Positions 26,946 through 34,902 of a stretch of 64,000 bases of DNA are shown here, in pieces. The notes under the pieces were generated by a model, which had not been told where the DNA came from, made no database searches, and saw only the letters and a list, made by a program, of their open reading frames with translations. The position numbers and the translations under genes are program-made. The DNA is from Collimonas sp. OK607 (GTDB lineage: Bacteria; Pseudomonadota; Gammaproteobacteria; Burkholderiales; Burkholderiaceae_D): the NCBI RefSeq assembly GCF_900111995.1, contig NZ_FOKF01000004.1, positions 146,126-210,125 on the forward strand, written 5' to 3'. The stretch's first letter is position 1, and the number at the start of each line of letters is the position of its first letter.

Positions 26946-28817
26946 ATGTTTGGATGGTTCGAAAGACTGTTGCATCCATATCCGGATGCCGTCATGACAC
27001 CGCCGCCGCGCGGTTTTTTTGCGTTTGTCTGGGCCTGCACCAAGGGTTTGCGCCCTTACATTATTGCCATGACCTTGCTGACCGCCGTTACCGGTGCGTT
27101 CGAGGCCTTGTTGTTCGCCATGATGGGGCGGATTGTCGACTGGCTGGGCCACGTCGAGCCGTCGACTTTGTGGGCCCATGAGAGTGGTAATCTGCTGTTG
27201 CTGGCCGGGATATTGCTGGCAAGTCCGATCGTTGTCGCCTTGCAAAGCATGTTCAAGCAGCAAGCGCTGGCAGGTAACTTCCCGATGTTGTTGCGCTGGA
27301 AATTCCATCGCCTGATGCTGAATCAAAGCATGAATTTTTATCAGGACGAGTTCGCCGGCCGGGTTGCGACCAAAGTCATGCAAACCTCGCTGGCGGTGCG
27401 CGATGTCTGCATGATCCTGTGCGACATCCTGGTATTCGTTGTGATTTACTTTTTCACCATGGTGGCGGTGGTAGGCAGCTTTAACGGCTGGATGCTGGTG
27501 CCGTTCCTGAGCTGGCTGGTGTTGTATGGCCTGGCCTTGCGTCACTTTGTGCCTCGCCTGAGCAAGGTTGCCAAGGCCCAGGCGGATGCGCGCTCCCTGA
27601 TGACCGGCCGGATTACCGATGCTTACACCAACATCGCTACCGTCAAGCTGTTCTCGCATGCAGGCCGCGAAGCCGGTTATGCGCGTTCGGCGATGCAGGA
27701 ATTCTTGCAGACAGTGCACGGCCAGATGCGGCTGGTGACCGGTTTTGAAATCGTCAACCACGTCTTGAGCATGTTGCTGATCCTGAGCACTGCCGGTGCT
27801 GCGCTCTGGTTATGGACCCAGGGCCAGGTAGGTATCGGCGCGGTAGCTGCGGCGACGGCGATGGCATTGCGCCTGAACGGGATTTCGCATTGGGTCATGT
27901 GGGAGTTTGCCTCGTTGTTTGAACAGGTCGGTACGGTACAGGACGGTATCAATACTTTGTCGCGCCCGCATGCGGTACAGGATCAAGCCGATGCAAAGCC
28001 GCTGCACGTGAAGCAAGGTACGGTGGATTTTGAGCGCGTCAGTTTTGCCTACGGCGGCCAGCGGCCGGTGATCGATCAGTTGTCCCTGCATATCCGTCCC
28101 GGCGAAAAAATTGGCCTGGTCGGCCGTTCCGGCGCCGGCAAATCGACCATCGTCAACTTGCTGCTGCGTTTCTACGACGTTGAACAAGGCCGCATACTGA
28201 TCGACGGCCAGGACATTGCCCACGTCACGCAAGACACCTTGCGGGCGCAGGTTGGCATGGTGACGCAGGATACTTCGCTGCTGCATCGTTCGGTACGCGA
28301 CAACCTGCTATACGGCCGCCCTGACGCCACCGACGCGGACATGCTGGTGGCGGCGCAACGGGCGGAGGCGCATGAATTTATCCTGACCCTGACCGACCCC
28401 AAAGGCCGCACCGGTTACGATGCCCATGTCGGCGAGCGCGGCGTCAAGCTGTCCGGCGGTCAGCGGCAGCGGATTGCGATCGCGCGCGTGATGTTGAAAG
28501 ATGCGCCCATCCTGCTGCTGGATGAAGCGACCAGTGCGCTCGATTCGGAAGTCGAAGCGGCGATTCAGGCTAGCCTGTACCGGCTGATGGAAGGCAAGAC
28601 AGTGGTGGCGATTGCCCACCGGCTGTCGACCATTGCCGCCATGGACCGCCTGGTCGTGCTCGACAAGGGCCGTATCGTGGAAGAGGGCGATCACCGCAGC
28701 TTGCTGGAACGCGGCGGCCTGTACGCACGCTTGTGGGCGCACCAGAGCGGCGGCTTCCTGGGGGAAGAGATAGATGAAGATGAGTTGCCGGGCGAGACTC
28801 AGGCTGTGTTAGCTTAA
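26946..28817 (+). CDS. ABC exporter, fused membrane and ATP-binding domains
   Basis: The start is the ATG at 26946 with TTGGAG upstream; the open frame further upstream begins inside the promoter region. The 623-residue half-transporter (acts as homodimer) has six predicted membrane helices in residues about 25-330 and an ATPase domain with Walker A GRSGAGKST, signature LSGGQRQR, Walker B ILLLDEAT and H-loop IAHRLS. The overall type is MsbA/LmrA-like (type IV exporter fold). It precedes an MFP adaptor (70-base gap) and an outer-membrane factor on the same strand, so it may be part of, or merely beside, a tripartite export system. Substrate unknown; a link to glucans or lipids is only positional. 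Confidence 0.9.
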   Translation: MFGWFERLLHPYPDAVMTPPPRGFFAFVWACTKGLRPYIIAMTLLTAVTGAFEALLFAMMGRIVDWLGHVEPSTLWAHESGNLLLLAGILLASPIVVALQSMFKQQALAGNFPMLLRWKFHRLMLNQSMNFYQDEFAGRVATKVMQTSLAVRDVCMILCDILVFVVIYFFTMVAVVGSFNGWMLVPFLSWLVLYGLALRHFVPRLSKVAKAQADARSLMTGRITDAYTNIATVKLFSHAGREAGYARSAMQEFLQTVHGQMRLVTGFEIVNHVLSMLLILSTAGAALWLWTQGQVGIGAVAAATAMALRLNGISHWVMWEFASLFEQVGTVQDGINTLSRPHAVQDQADAKPLHVKQGTVDFERVSFAYGGQRPVIDQLSLHIRPGEKIGLVGRSGAGKSTIVNLLLRFYDVEQGRILIDGQDIAHVTQDTLRAQVGMVTQDTSLLHRSVRDNLLYGRPDATDADMLVAAQRAEAHEFILTLTDPKGRTGYDAHVGERGVKLSGGQRQRIAIARVMLKDAPILLLDEATSALDSEVEAAIQASLYRLMEGKTVVAIAHRLSTIAAMDRLVVLDKGRIVEEGDHRSLLERGGLYARLWAHQSGGFLGEEIDEDELPGETQAVLA

Positions 28818-28887
28818 GACGAACAAGAAATTGTACGTTGCCACTGAAATTTGATGAATCCTGAGTTTGTACTTTGAGTTTGCTCCA

Positions 28888-30183
28888 ATGACTGTTGAAC
28901 CGACCGATAAATCTGCTTTGCCATCCACTCTCGGCCACTCCGGCCGGCGCTGGCTGACCGCAATCCTGGCGCTTCTGATTGCACTGGGAGCGGGATTCCT
29001 GGTATGGAGAGCGTTCTGGCACAAACCGCCGCCGGCGCCCAAGCCGGTGCCGGTCCCTTTGCAGACTGAGGTGGTACGGCGCGGTGATATCGAGCAAGCG
29101 GTGTTTGCCAACGGTAAATTGCAATTGCATAAATACAGCGATGTCGTGGCCCAGGTGTCGGGCCAGATCAAGGATGTGCTGGTGATGGTGGGCGACGACG
29201 TCAAAGCCGGCAAGATGGTGGTCGAGATCACACCGACCTTGCCGTCGGCGCGGCTGGAAAGCAATCGCGCCCAACTGGCCAGATTGCAGGCGGAGCTGGC
29301 AGACCAGCGGGCACAGCTGGATTTTGCCGAACTACAGTACAAACGCCAGACACAGTTGAAAGCGGAGAACGCCACGCGTGAGGAATCCTACGAATCCAGC
29401 CGAATGAGCATGTATTCCGCATCGGCCCGGGTTGAGGCGATCAATGCCCAGATTCGCCAGATCGAGGCAACCTTGAAAGACGACGAAGAGACCCGCAGCC
29501 ACACCCAGGTGCTGGCGCCGATTAGCGGCACCGTGGTGTCGGTAGCAGCGCGCACCGGCCAGATGATCAATCCGGGCCAGACAAATGTACCGCTGATGCG
29601 GATTGCTGATTTGAGCCGGTTGACGGTGCAGGCCCGTGTGGCGGAAATCGACGTGCCGCTGTTACGCAAAGGGATGACGGCGTATTTCACAACGCCCGGC
29701 TACCCTGGCAAACGCTGGTCGGGCAAATTGCGGCAGGTGATCCCGGTACCTGCTGATGTCTCAGGCGAACAAGGCAAGCAGACTTTTTATAATGTCTTGT
29801 TCGAAGTCGATAATCCGCAAGAGGAACTGATGAGCGGCATGAGCACGCAAGTGCGCTTCGTGCTGGCGCAGGCGCACGATGCCGTGATATTGCCGGTGAA
29901 ATTGTTGGATAAGCCGGAAGTCGATGGCAGCTACATGGTGAATGTAGCTGGCGCCAATCCGAAAGCTAACCCGCAAGCTAGTCCGCGCAAGATAAAAATC
30001 GGTATTCGCAATGACCAGGTAGCGCAAATTTTGACGGGACTGGAGCCTGGTGAGCAGGTGGTCGTCCCTGCGGCGACCGCAGTGATTGCAGCGGCGCCGA
30101 TCCCTGCAACGGCCCCGATGCCCGCGCCGACGATGAAAAATGCCGCACCGCCACCGGCTGCATCGGCACCTAAAGCGCATTGA
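28888..30183 (+). CDS. membrane fusion protein, MacA/HlyD type
   Basis: I use the ATG at 28888 (MTVEPTDKSALP). The 431-residue protein has one N-terminal membrane anchor (WLTAILALLIALGAGFLVW, about 22-41), a lipoyl/barrel-sandwich first half (VFANGKLQLHKYSDVVAQVSGQIKDVLVMVGDDVKAGKMVVEI), a short coiled-coil hairpin (SNRAQLARLQAELADQRAQLDFAELQYKRQ, part), then the second lipoyl half APISGTVVSVAARTGQMINPGQ and a beta-barrel domain. The pattern is that of MacA-like adaptors. The C-terminus is Pro/Ala rich. The OMF gene follows after 11 bases; a MacB permease, usual between them, is missing. Confidence 0.88.
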   Translation: MTVEPTDKSALPSTLGHSGRRWLTAILALLIALGAGFLVWRAFWHKPPPAPKPVPVPLQTEVVRRGDIEQAVFANGKLQLHKYSDVVAQVSGQIKDVLVMVGDDVKAGKMVVEITPTLPSARLESNRAQLARLQAELADQRAQLDFAELQYKRQTQLKAENATREESYESSRMSMYSASARVEAINAQIRQIEATLKDDEETRSHTQVLAPISGTVVSVAARTGQMINPGQTNVPLMRIADLSRLTVQARVAEIDVPLLRKGMTAYFTTPGYPGKRWSGKLRQVIPVPADVSGEQGKQTFYNVLFEVDNPQEELMSGMSTQVRFVLAQAHDAVILPVKLLDKPEVDGSYMVNVAGANPKANPQASPRKIKIGIRNDQVAQILTGLEPGEQVVVPAATAVIAAAPIPATAPMPAPTMKNAAPPPAASAPKAH

Positions 30184-30194
30184 GGGAACTGCAA

Positions 30195-31637
30195 ATGAAT
30201 TATTTCTCTCGTCGCCGCTGGCCCGCCGCTGCCGCTTGTGCAAGCGCATTGCTGTTGCTGACAGCATGTGCCAGCCAGATTGAGATCCGGGAGGCGACTC
30301 CCAGCGTCGAAGTTCCCCAGAGCTGGGATCTGTCCGCCAACAACGGTGAGCAGGACTGGCCCGACAGTAGTTGGTGGAAGCTGTTTGGCAGCGACGAGTT
30401 GAGCCTGCTGGTGACACAAGGGCAGGCCAGCAATCTGGAAATTGCCGCTGCCATATCGCGTGTGCGGCAGGCCGAGGCGCAAGCGCGGATTGCCGGCGCA
30501 CCGTTGTTGCCGAACGCAGATTTTTCAACCAGCGTTAATCGCGCACTGCCGCTGGCCTCCAGCGGCAGTGCTGTTACTTCAACCAGCGGTTTGGTTGAAA
30601 TTGGCTACGAAGTTGATTTCTGGGGTAAAAACAGAGCAGGGCTGGCAGCCGCCGAAGCGTCTTTGCAAGCGAATCGTTATGACCGGGAAACGGTGGCGCT
30701 GACCGTCACCAGCGGCATCGTATCGACATATCTGCAGGTGTTGTCGCTGCGCGACCGCATCGAAATTGCCCAGAAAAACGTCGACAATGCAGAGCGCGTG
30801 CTGAAACTGGTGGCGGCGCAAAGCCGCGCCGGCTCGGCATCGCCGCTGGATCTGGCGCGGCAGCGCTCGGCGGTGGCCGGGCAGAAGGCCGTGATTCCCG
30901 ATCTGAAGCAACAGGAACGTGAAGCGCAGACTGCGCTGGCGATTTTGCTGGGGCGGCCGCCCCAGACGTTTACCGTCAACGAACCTGGCCTCGCAAAGAT
31001 TCTGCTGCCGCAGGTGACCCCGGGTCTGCCGTCGGAATTGCTCTCTCGCCGCCCGGATATCCGTCATGCCGAAGCAGAGCTGGCGGCAGCCAACGCCAAC
31101 GTTGCTGCGGCGCGCGCCGCCTTGTTTCCCAGTATCCGTCTGACCGGCTCGGCTGGCGGCCAAAGTAATGCTTTGCTGTCGCTGTTTAACGGCCCCAATA
31201 TGCTAGCCAACCTGGGTGCGGGACTGGTCGCACCTATTTTCGACGCCGGCCGTCTCAACAGCCAGCGTGACCTGGCGATCGCGCAGAAGCAGGAGTTGGT
31301 GCAGATCTATCGTTCGACCGTGATTGCCGCGCTGTCAGAAGTCGACACGGCGTTGGGACAGATCCGCAGCCTGGATGAACAACGCCAGTTGAAAATCACG
31401 GAAATGGAGCAGGCGCGCTTTGCTTTCGACCTATCCGAAATTCGCTATCGCGTCGGCGCGGAGGATTTGATGACGGTACTGGATACCCAGCGCTCGTTGT
31501 CGGAAGTACAGAACGAACTCGGCCAGATTAAGCTGAAGCGCCTGAAAGCCACCGTGTCGCTATACAAAGCCTTGGGTGGAGGCTGGCAAGATACGCCTTC
31601 CGCCAAACCTGCTGCCGAGCCAACGCGAGGCAGCTAA
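30195..31637 (+). CDS. outer-membrane factor lipoprotein, NodT/TolC family
   Basis: I use the ATG at 30195 with a GAGGGAA ribosome site that overlaps the stop of the MFP gene. The 480-residue protein starts with a lipoprotein signal; lipobox LTAC puts the lipidated cysteine near residue 25. It then has two OEP repeats: WWKLFGSDELSLLVTQGQASNLEIAAAISRVRQAEA and later LLSRRPDIRHAEAELAAANANVAAARAALFPSIRLTG (quoted in part), typical of the NodT/CusC group. It forms the trimeric outer-membrane exit duct of a tripartite efflux or type I export machine with the MFP encoded just upstream. Confidence 0.92.
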   Translation: MNYFSRRRWPAAAACASALLLLTACASQIEIREATPSVEVPQSWDLSANNGEQDWPDSSWWKLFGSDELSLLVTQGQASNLEIAAAISRVRQAEAQARIAGAPLLPNADFSTSVNRALPLASSGSAVTSTSGLVEIGYEVDFWGKNRAGLAAAEASLQANRYDRETVALTVTSGIVSTYLQVLSLRDRIEIAQKNVDNAERVLKLVAAQSRAGSASPLDLARQRSAVAGQKAVIPDLKQQEREAQTALAILLGRPPQTFTVNEPGLAKILLPQVTPGLPSELLSRRPDIRHAEAELAAANANVAAARAALFPSIRLTGSAGGQSNALLSLFNGPNMLANLGAGLVAPIFDAGRLNSQRDLAIAQKQELVQIYRSTVIAALSEVDTALGQIRSLDEQRQLKITEMEQARFAFDLSEIRYRVGAEDLMTVLDTQRSLSEVQNELGQIKLKRLKATVSLYKALGGGWQDTPSAKPAAEPTRGS

Positions 31638-31686
31638 TACGCTGGGTGCGTAAAAGCAAAATAGAAATGTCCGCTTTATGAATGGG

Positions 31687-31811
31687 GCTTTACGGTCCAC
31701 GCGACAAGCAGCCCGAACTAACCGGGGTCAGAGTGAACTTTCGCATGCCTTACCGCCGAAACTTCACTCTGACCCCGCTTAGTGGACCACGGAGCAGAAG
31801 CAGTAAAAACG
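31687..31811 (+). repeat. REP-like palindromic element, family 1, copy 2
   Basis: Nearly identical to 17371-17495 in the same orientation. Hairpin arms at 31724-31743 and 31757-31776 (GGGGTCAGAGTGAA... / ...TTCACTCTGACCCC) pair perfectly except for the same C-C mismatch; only the loop (ATGCCTTAC region) differs. The flanks GCCCGAACTAACC and GCTTAGTGGACCACGGAGCAG are shared. Confidence 0.85.
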
Positions 31812-31863
31812 GAAAGAACCAAACCGGCGATAAGTGAACTACCTTACTCCGTAGCCGTGATGT

Positions 31864-31917
31864 GAGGTCGGAGTCAAGTTTCGCGATAAAGCCTGCGAAA
31901 GTTGACTCCGACCCCAG
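31864..31917 (-). repeat. REP-like palindromic element, family 1, inverted diverged copy 3
   Basis: Arms at 31866-31884 and 31895-31913. Read on the minus strand it begins GGGGTCGGAGTCAACTTTCG, matching copies 1 and 2 (GGGGTCAGAGTGAACTTTCG) at 18 of 20 positions, and each change is compensated in the other arm. The mismatch lies at the same place as in the other copies. With copy 2 it forms a head-to-head pair about 90 bases apart, like a BIME or REPIN. Confidence 0.75.
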
Positions 31918-31967
31918 ATCACTAAGTCGACGATTCGCAACCGAATGGCGCCCCTGATCTCGGAAGC

Positions 31968-32762
31968 CTACACTGCCACCGGCGCCTTGATGTGCGCCTG
32001 CGGGTGATAATCGACGATATCAAAATCCTCAAAACGATAATCGAAAATCGACTCCGGATGGCGCTTGATTTCCAAACACGGCAGCGGGCCGGGTGTGCGT
32101 GACAACTGCTCTTCGACTTGCGCTGTGTGGTTGGAATACAAATGGCAATCGCCGCCGGTCCAGATAAAATCTCCCACTTCAAGCCCGCATTGCTGCGCCA
32201 TCATATGTGTCAGCAAAGCATAGGAAGCGATGTTAAACGGCACCCCAAGGAAAATATCGGCGCTACGCTGGTACAACTGGCAAGACAGCTTGCCGTCGGC
32301 CACGTAAAACTGAAAGAAGGCATGGCAGGGCGGCAGTTTCATCTGCGGGATATCGGCCACATTCCAGGCCGAGACGATCAGCCTCCGCGAATCCGGATTG
32401 CTCTTGATTTGCTCAACCACTTGCTTGATCTGGTCGATATGCTCGCCACCCGGGGTTGGCCAGGAGCGCCATTGATAACCATAGATCGGCCCCAAGTTGC
32501 CGTCGGCATCGGCCCATTCGTCCCAGATTTTTACATCATTGTCTTTTAGATACTGGATGTTGGTAGAGCCGGCCAGAAACCAGATCAGCTCATGGATGAT
32601 CGATCGCAGATGCAGTTTTTTAGTGGTAAGCAAGGGAAAGCCGTCTTGCAGATTGAAACGCATCTGGTAGCCGAATACCGAGCGGGTGCCGGTGCCGGTG
32701 CGGTCGGTCTTGACGGTGCCATGTTGTTGCACATGACGCATGAGATCTAGGTATTGGCGCAT
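31968..32762 (-). CDS. thyA: thymidylate synthase
   Basis: The ATG at 32760-32762 ([11 protein letters not shown]) gives the standard 264 residues; upstream in-frame codons are not conserved. The enzyme methylates dUMP with methylene-THF. Motifs: [29 protein letters not shown] (dUMP phosphate Arg21 region, quoted in part), [39 protein letters not shown] with catalytic Cys146, [20 protein letters not shown] and the C-terminal APVAV. It yields dihydrofolate recycled by FolA (20 kb) and uses dUMP derived from Dcd activity (15 kb). Only a weak ribosome site precedes it. Confidence 0.97.
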   Translation of the reverse strand: MRQYLDLMRHVQQHGTVKTDRTGTGTRSVFGYQMRFNLQDGFPLLTTKKLHLRSIIHELIWFLAGSTNIQYLKDNDVKIWDEWADADGNLGPIYGYQWRSWPTPGGEHIDQIKQVVEQIKSNPDSRRLIVSAWNVADIPQMKLPPCHAFFQFYVADGKLSCQLYQRSADIFLGVPFNIASYALLTHMMAQQCGLEVGDFIWTGGDCHLYSNHTAQVEEQLSRTPGPLPCLEIKRHPESIFDYRFEDFDIVDYHPQAHIKAPVAV

Positions 32763-33137
32763 TTTTTTCTTGATAACGGAAACGGATTCCAAGATTGTAA
32801 CGCATTGCCGCCACAGGTTTGCCGGTTGAGCGCATGCCGGCATTGTCATAGAAATATCAAGCGTGTGCTTATGCTTGTCTTGTGATTATTTATCGTACGC
32901 GAAGAAGATAAATGATTGATAATCAAAAGCTAATGGAATCGATTTTTCCAGTTGCAGCATCTGAGCGACGGTTACAAATTAATGATTTTAAGCATGAACT
33001 TTTTGCGGACGATCTTCTCGAAAGCTGGAGACCTCAGTCTTATACCTTTGTCTAATCCAGGTATTTGCTTATCTTATTTTCATTTTTATGTGACAGCGCT
33101 GGCCCATTAGTGCACGCAACACCATTCAGGAGATCCC
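32763..33137. other. 375-bp divergent intergenic region thyA / bactofilin
   Basis: The region is clearly AT-richer than its surroundings. Apart from the possible small ORF at 32912-33055 I see no gene. Promoters for thyA (minus) and the bactofilin gene (plus) should be here; an AGGAG site ends just before the bactofilin ATG. No strong palindrome stands out. Confidence 0.4.
32912..33055 (+). CDS. possible small ORF, 47 residues, unknown
   Basis: ATG at 32912 after a weak AAGAAG ribosome-like site opens a frame of 47 codons to TAA at 33053-33055, or 40 codons from a second ATG at 32933. The conceptual product starts MIDNQKLMESIFPVAASERR and ends LLESWRPQSYTFV. Its amino-acid composition looks protein-like rather than random, with a short amphipathic middle. 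It could be a small protein, a decayed fragment or chance; I recognise no family. It sits alone in the thyA-bactofilin gap. Confidence 0.25.
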   Translation: MIDNQKLMESIFPVAASERRLQINDFKHELFADDLLESWRPQSYTFV

Positions 33138-33665
33138 ATGCTTAAATCAGATACATTTTTCGGCGGCAAGCGCGAAACACCAACACCTAATTCACCATTC
33201 AGTGCCAGCAGCAACCTGACTTCCGGCGGTACCTCCAACATTCCAAAGGCTAGCAATCCTGTGAGCACTCCAGTCAATCACTCGTCATCGAGCACCAATG
33301 AAGTTGGCAGCAAACTGATCGTCGGCCCGAACATAAAACTCAAGGGCGTTGAAATTACCGATTGCGACACCTTGGTGGTAGAAGGCCGGGTTGAAGCGAC
33401 AATGAATTCGCGCGTCATCCATATCGCAGAAAAAGGCGCATTCAAGGGTTCGGCTGAAATCGACCTGGCCGAAATCTACGGCGAATTCGATGGCGACCTG
33501 ACTGTTCGTGAAAAGCTGGTGATTTATTCGACCGGCAAGGTTTCCGGCAAAATTCGTTATGGCAAAGTTGTCATCGAAGAAGGCGGCCAACTGACAGGTG
33601 AAGTGCAAGTCGGCACCAGCAGCCCAGCCAGCGTCAAGCCAGCTGCGGTTACTGCCGTAGCATAA
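33138..33665 (+). CDS. bactofilin (polymer-forming cytoskeletal protein)
   Basis: The 175-residue protein has a disordered Ser/Thr/Pro/Asn-rich N-terminus (about 1-55), a central right-handed beta-helix domain of the bactofilin (DUF583) family (SKLIVGPNIKLKGVEITDCDTLVVEGRVEA ... GKIRYGKVVIEEGGQLTGEV, quoted in part; hydrophobic-glycine rungs repeat about every 18 residues), and a short Ala/Val-rich tail. Bactofilins polymerise without nucleotides at the inner membrane and organise cell-shape or polar functions. An AGGAGAT ribosome site precedes the ATG. There is no adjacent M23 peptidase, a frequent bactofilin partner, so its role here is open. It ends in a structured 3' region and a terminator. 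Confidence 0.92.
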   Translation: MLKSDTFFGGKRETPTPNSPFSASSNLTSGGTSNIPKASNPVSTPVNHSSSSTNEVGSKLIVGPNIKLKGVEITDCDTLVVEGRVEATMNSRVIHIAEKGAFKGSAEIDLAEIYGEFDGDLTVREKLVIYSTGKVSGKIRYGKVVIEEGGQLTGEVQVGTSSPASVKPAAVTAVA

Positions 33666-33690
33666 GGTTCACTTCGAGTTAGCGTCGGGT

Positions 33691-33770
33691 CGGCCTCCGG
33701 GCCGGCTGGCCTTGGCTATACAGCGCAAGGCGAACAACCAGTCCGGCCGTGGATAGCCGCCGGGGCTATC
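33691..33770 (+). other. three consecutive stem-loops in bactofilin 3' UTR
   Basis: CGGCC-TCCG-GGCCG (33691-33704), GCCTTG...CAAGGC (33709-33731) and GATAGCC-GCCGG-GGCTATC (33752-33770) are all perfectly paired and lie between the bactofilin stop and its terminator. They could protect the mRNA 3' end or be part of a 3'-UTR-derived small RNA. No promoter of its own is apparent. Confidence 0.4.
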
Positions 33771-33814
33771 TGGGCGCGCGTGGCGTGCTTATACCTAGCT
33801 GTTTGTCCCCAATT

Positions 33815-33849
33815 AACCAGAGTGGCGTCAAAGCCGCCCTGGTTTTTTT
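33815..33849 (+). terminator. rho-independent terminator after bactofilin
   Basis: AACCAG (33815-33820) pairs with CTGGTT (33839-33844), extended by an inner GTGGC/GCCGC-type stem, and is followed by seven T. Confidence 0.85.
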
Positions 33850-33923
33850 GTCATGTGCAGGCAGGCATGCGACAATAGCGCTTTTGGCTCACCGCTACAG
33901 CGCTTCCCGCCTCACACAAAATC

Positions 33924-34793
33924 ATGAGCTATCCAGAATACATACTCACCTTGTCCTGCCTCGATCAGCGCGGAATCGTCCATCGCGTCTCCGGCTTCCT
34001 GGCGGACCACGGTTGCAATATCATCGATTCAGCCCAGTTTGGCGATGCCCAGTCCGCACTGTTTTTCATGCGTGTGCATTTCTCCTCCGAGGATGCAACG
34101 ATTACCGATGAGCGCCTGAGGGCAGAATTTTCCACTCTCGGCGATACCATGCAAATGCATTGGCAATTGCATGATGCGCACAAGAAGCCGCGCATGATGC
34201 TGATGGTGTCGAAAATCGGCCATTGCCTGAATGATCTGCTGTTCCGCTACAAAAGCGGCTTGCTGCCGGTAGAAATTTCGGCGATCGTTTCGAATCACAC
34301 CGATTTTTATCAACTGGCCGCCAGCTATAACATTCCGTTCCACCATCTGCCGTTGGCCGCGGGCGCTTCAGCTGCAGCCAAGCAGGCGCAGGAAGCGCGT
34401 GTGATGGAGATCGTCGAGGCCAATAATATCGATCTGGTGGTGTTGGCGCGTTATATGCAAATCCTGTCGCCTGCCATGTGCAGTGCGCTGACGGGGCGGG
34501 CAATCAATATCCATCATTCCTTCCTACCTAGTTTCAAAGGCGCCAAACCTTACTACCAGGCACATGATCGCGGCGTGAAGCTGATCGGCGCCACAGCCCA
34601 TTTCGTCACCGGCGATCTGGATGAAGGTCCGATCATCGAACAGGACGTGGCACGGGTTGACCACGCGATGGAGCCTGAGACCTTGACCGCCATCGGGCGC
34701 GACGTTGAATGCGTGGTGCTGGCGAGGGCGGTGAAGTGGTTTATCGAACACAGGATTTTGCTCAACGGGCACAAGACGGTGGTGTTCAAGTAA
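33924..34793 (+). CDS. purU: formyltetrahydrofolate deformylase
   Basis: The 289-residue enzyme hydrolyses 10-formyl-THF to formate and THF, balancing one-carbon pools and supplying formate to PurT. Residues 1-80 form an ACT domain (YILTLSCLDQRGIVHRVSGFLADHGCNIIDSAQF, in part), and 85-289 the formyltransferase fold with INIHHSFLPSF (N195, catalytic H197) and GDLDEGPII (catalytic D233). It ends in GHKTVVFK. The region right after the stop repeats AAGTAA-like units and then a bidirectional terminator separates it from convergent tal. No ribosome site of note precedes the ATG. Confidence 0.96.
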   Translation: MSYPEYILTLSCLDQRGIVHRVSGFLADHGCNIIDSAQFGDAQSALFFMRVHFSSEDATITDERLRAEFSTLGDTMQMHWQLHDAHKKPRMMLMVSKIGHCLNDLLFRYKSGLLPVEISAIVSNHTDFYQLAASYNIPFHHLPLAAGASAAAKQAQEARVMEIVEANNIDLVVLARYMQILSPAMCSALTGRAINIHHSFLPSFKGAKPYYQAHDRGVKLIGATAHFVTGDLDEGPIIEQDVARVDHAMEPETLTAIGRDVECVVLARAVKWFIEHRILLNGHKTVVFK

Positions 34794-34826
34794 ACAAATA
34801 AGTAAGCAAATAAGTAAGCATGCAAG

Positions 34827-34864
34827 AAAAAATGGTCCCAATTCACATTGGGGCCATTTTTTTA
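34827..34864. terminator. bidirectional terminator between purU and tal
   Basis: AAAAATGGTCCCAAT and ATTGGGGCCATTTTT pair over 15 bp with one G-T wobble around a TCAC loop (about 34829-34862). A runs on one side and T runs on the other serve both convergent genes. Confidence 0.9.
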
Positions 34865-34902
34865 TGACAATGGAGCGATGCGCGGGCTTGCGCAGGCGAT
34901 CA

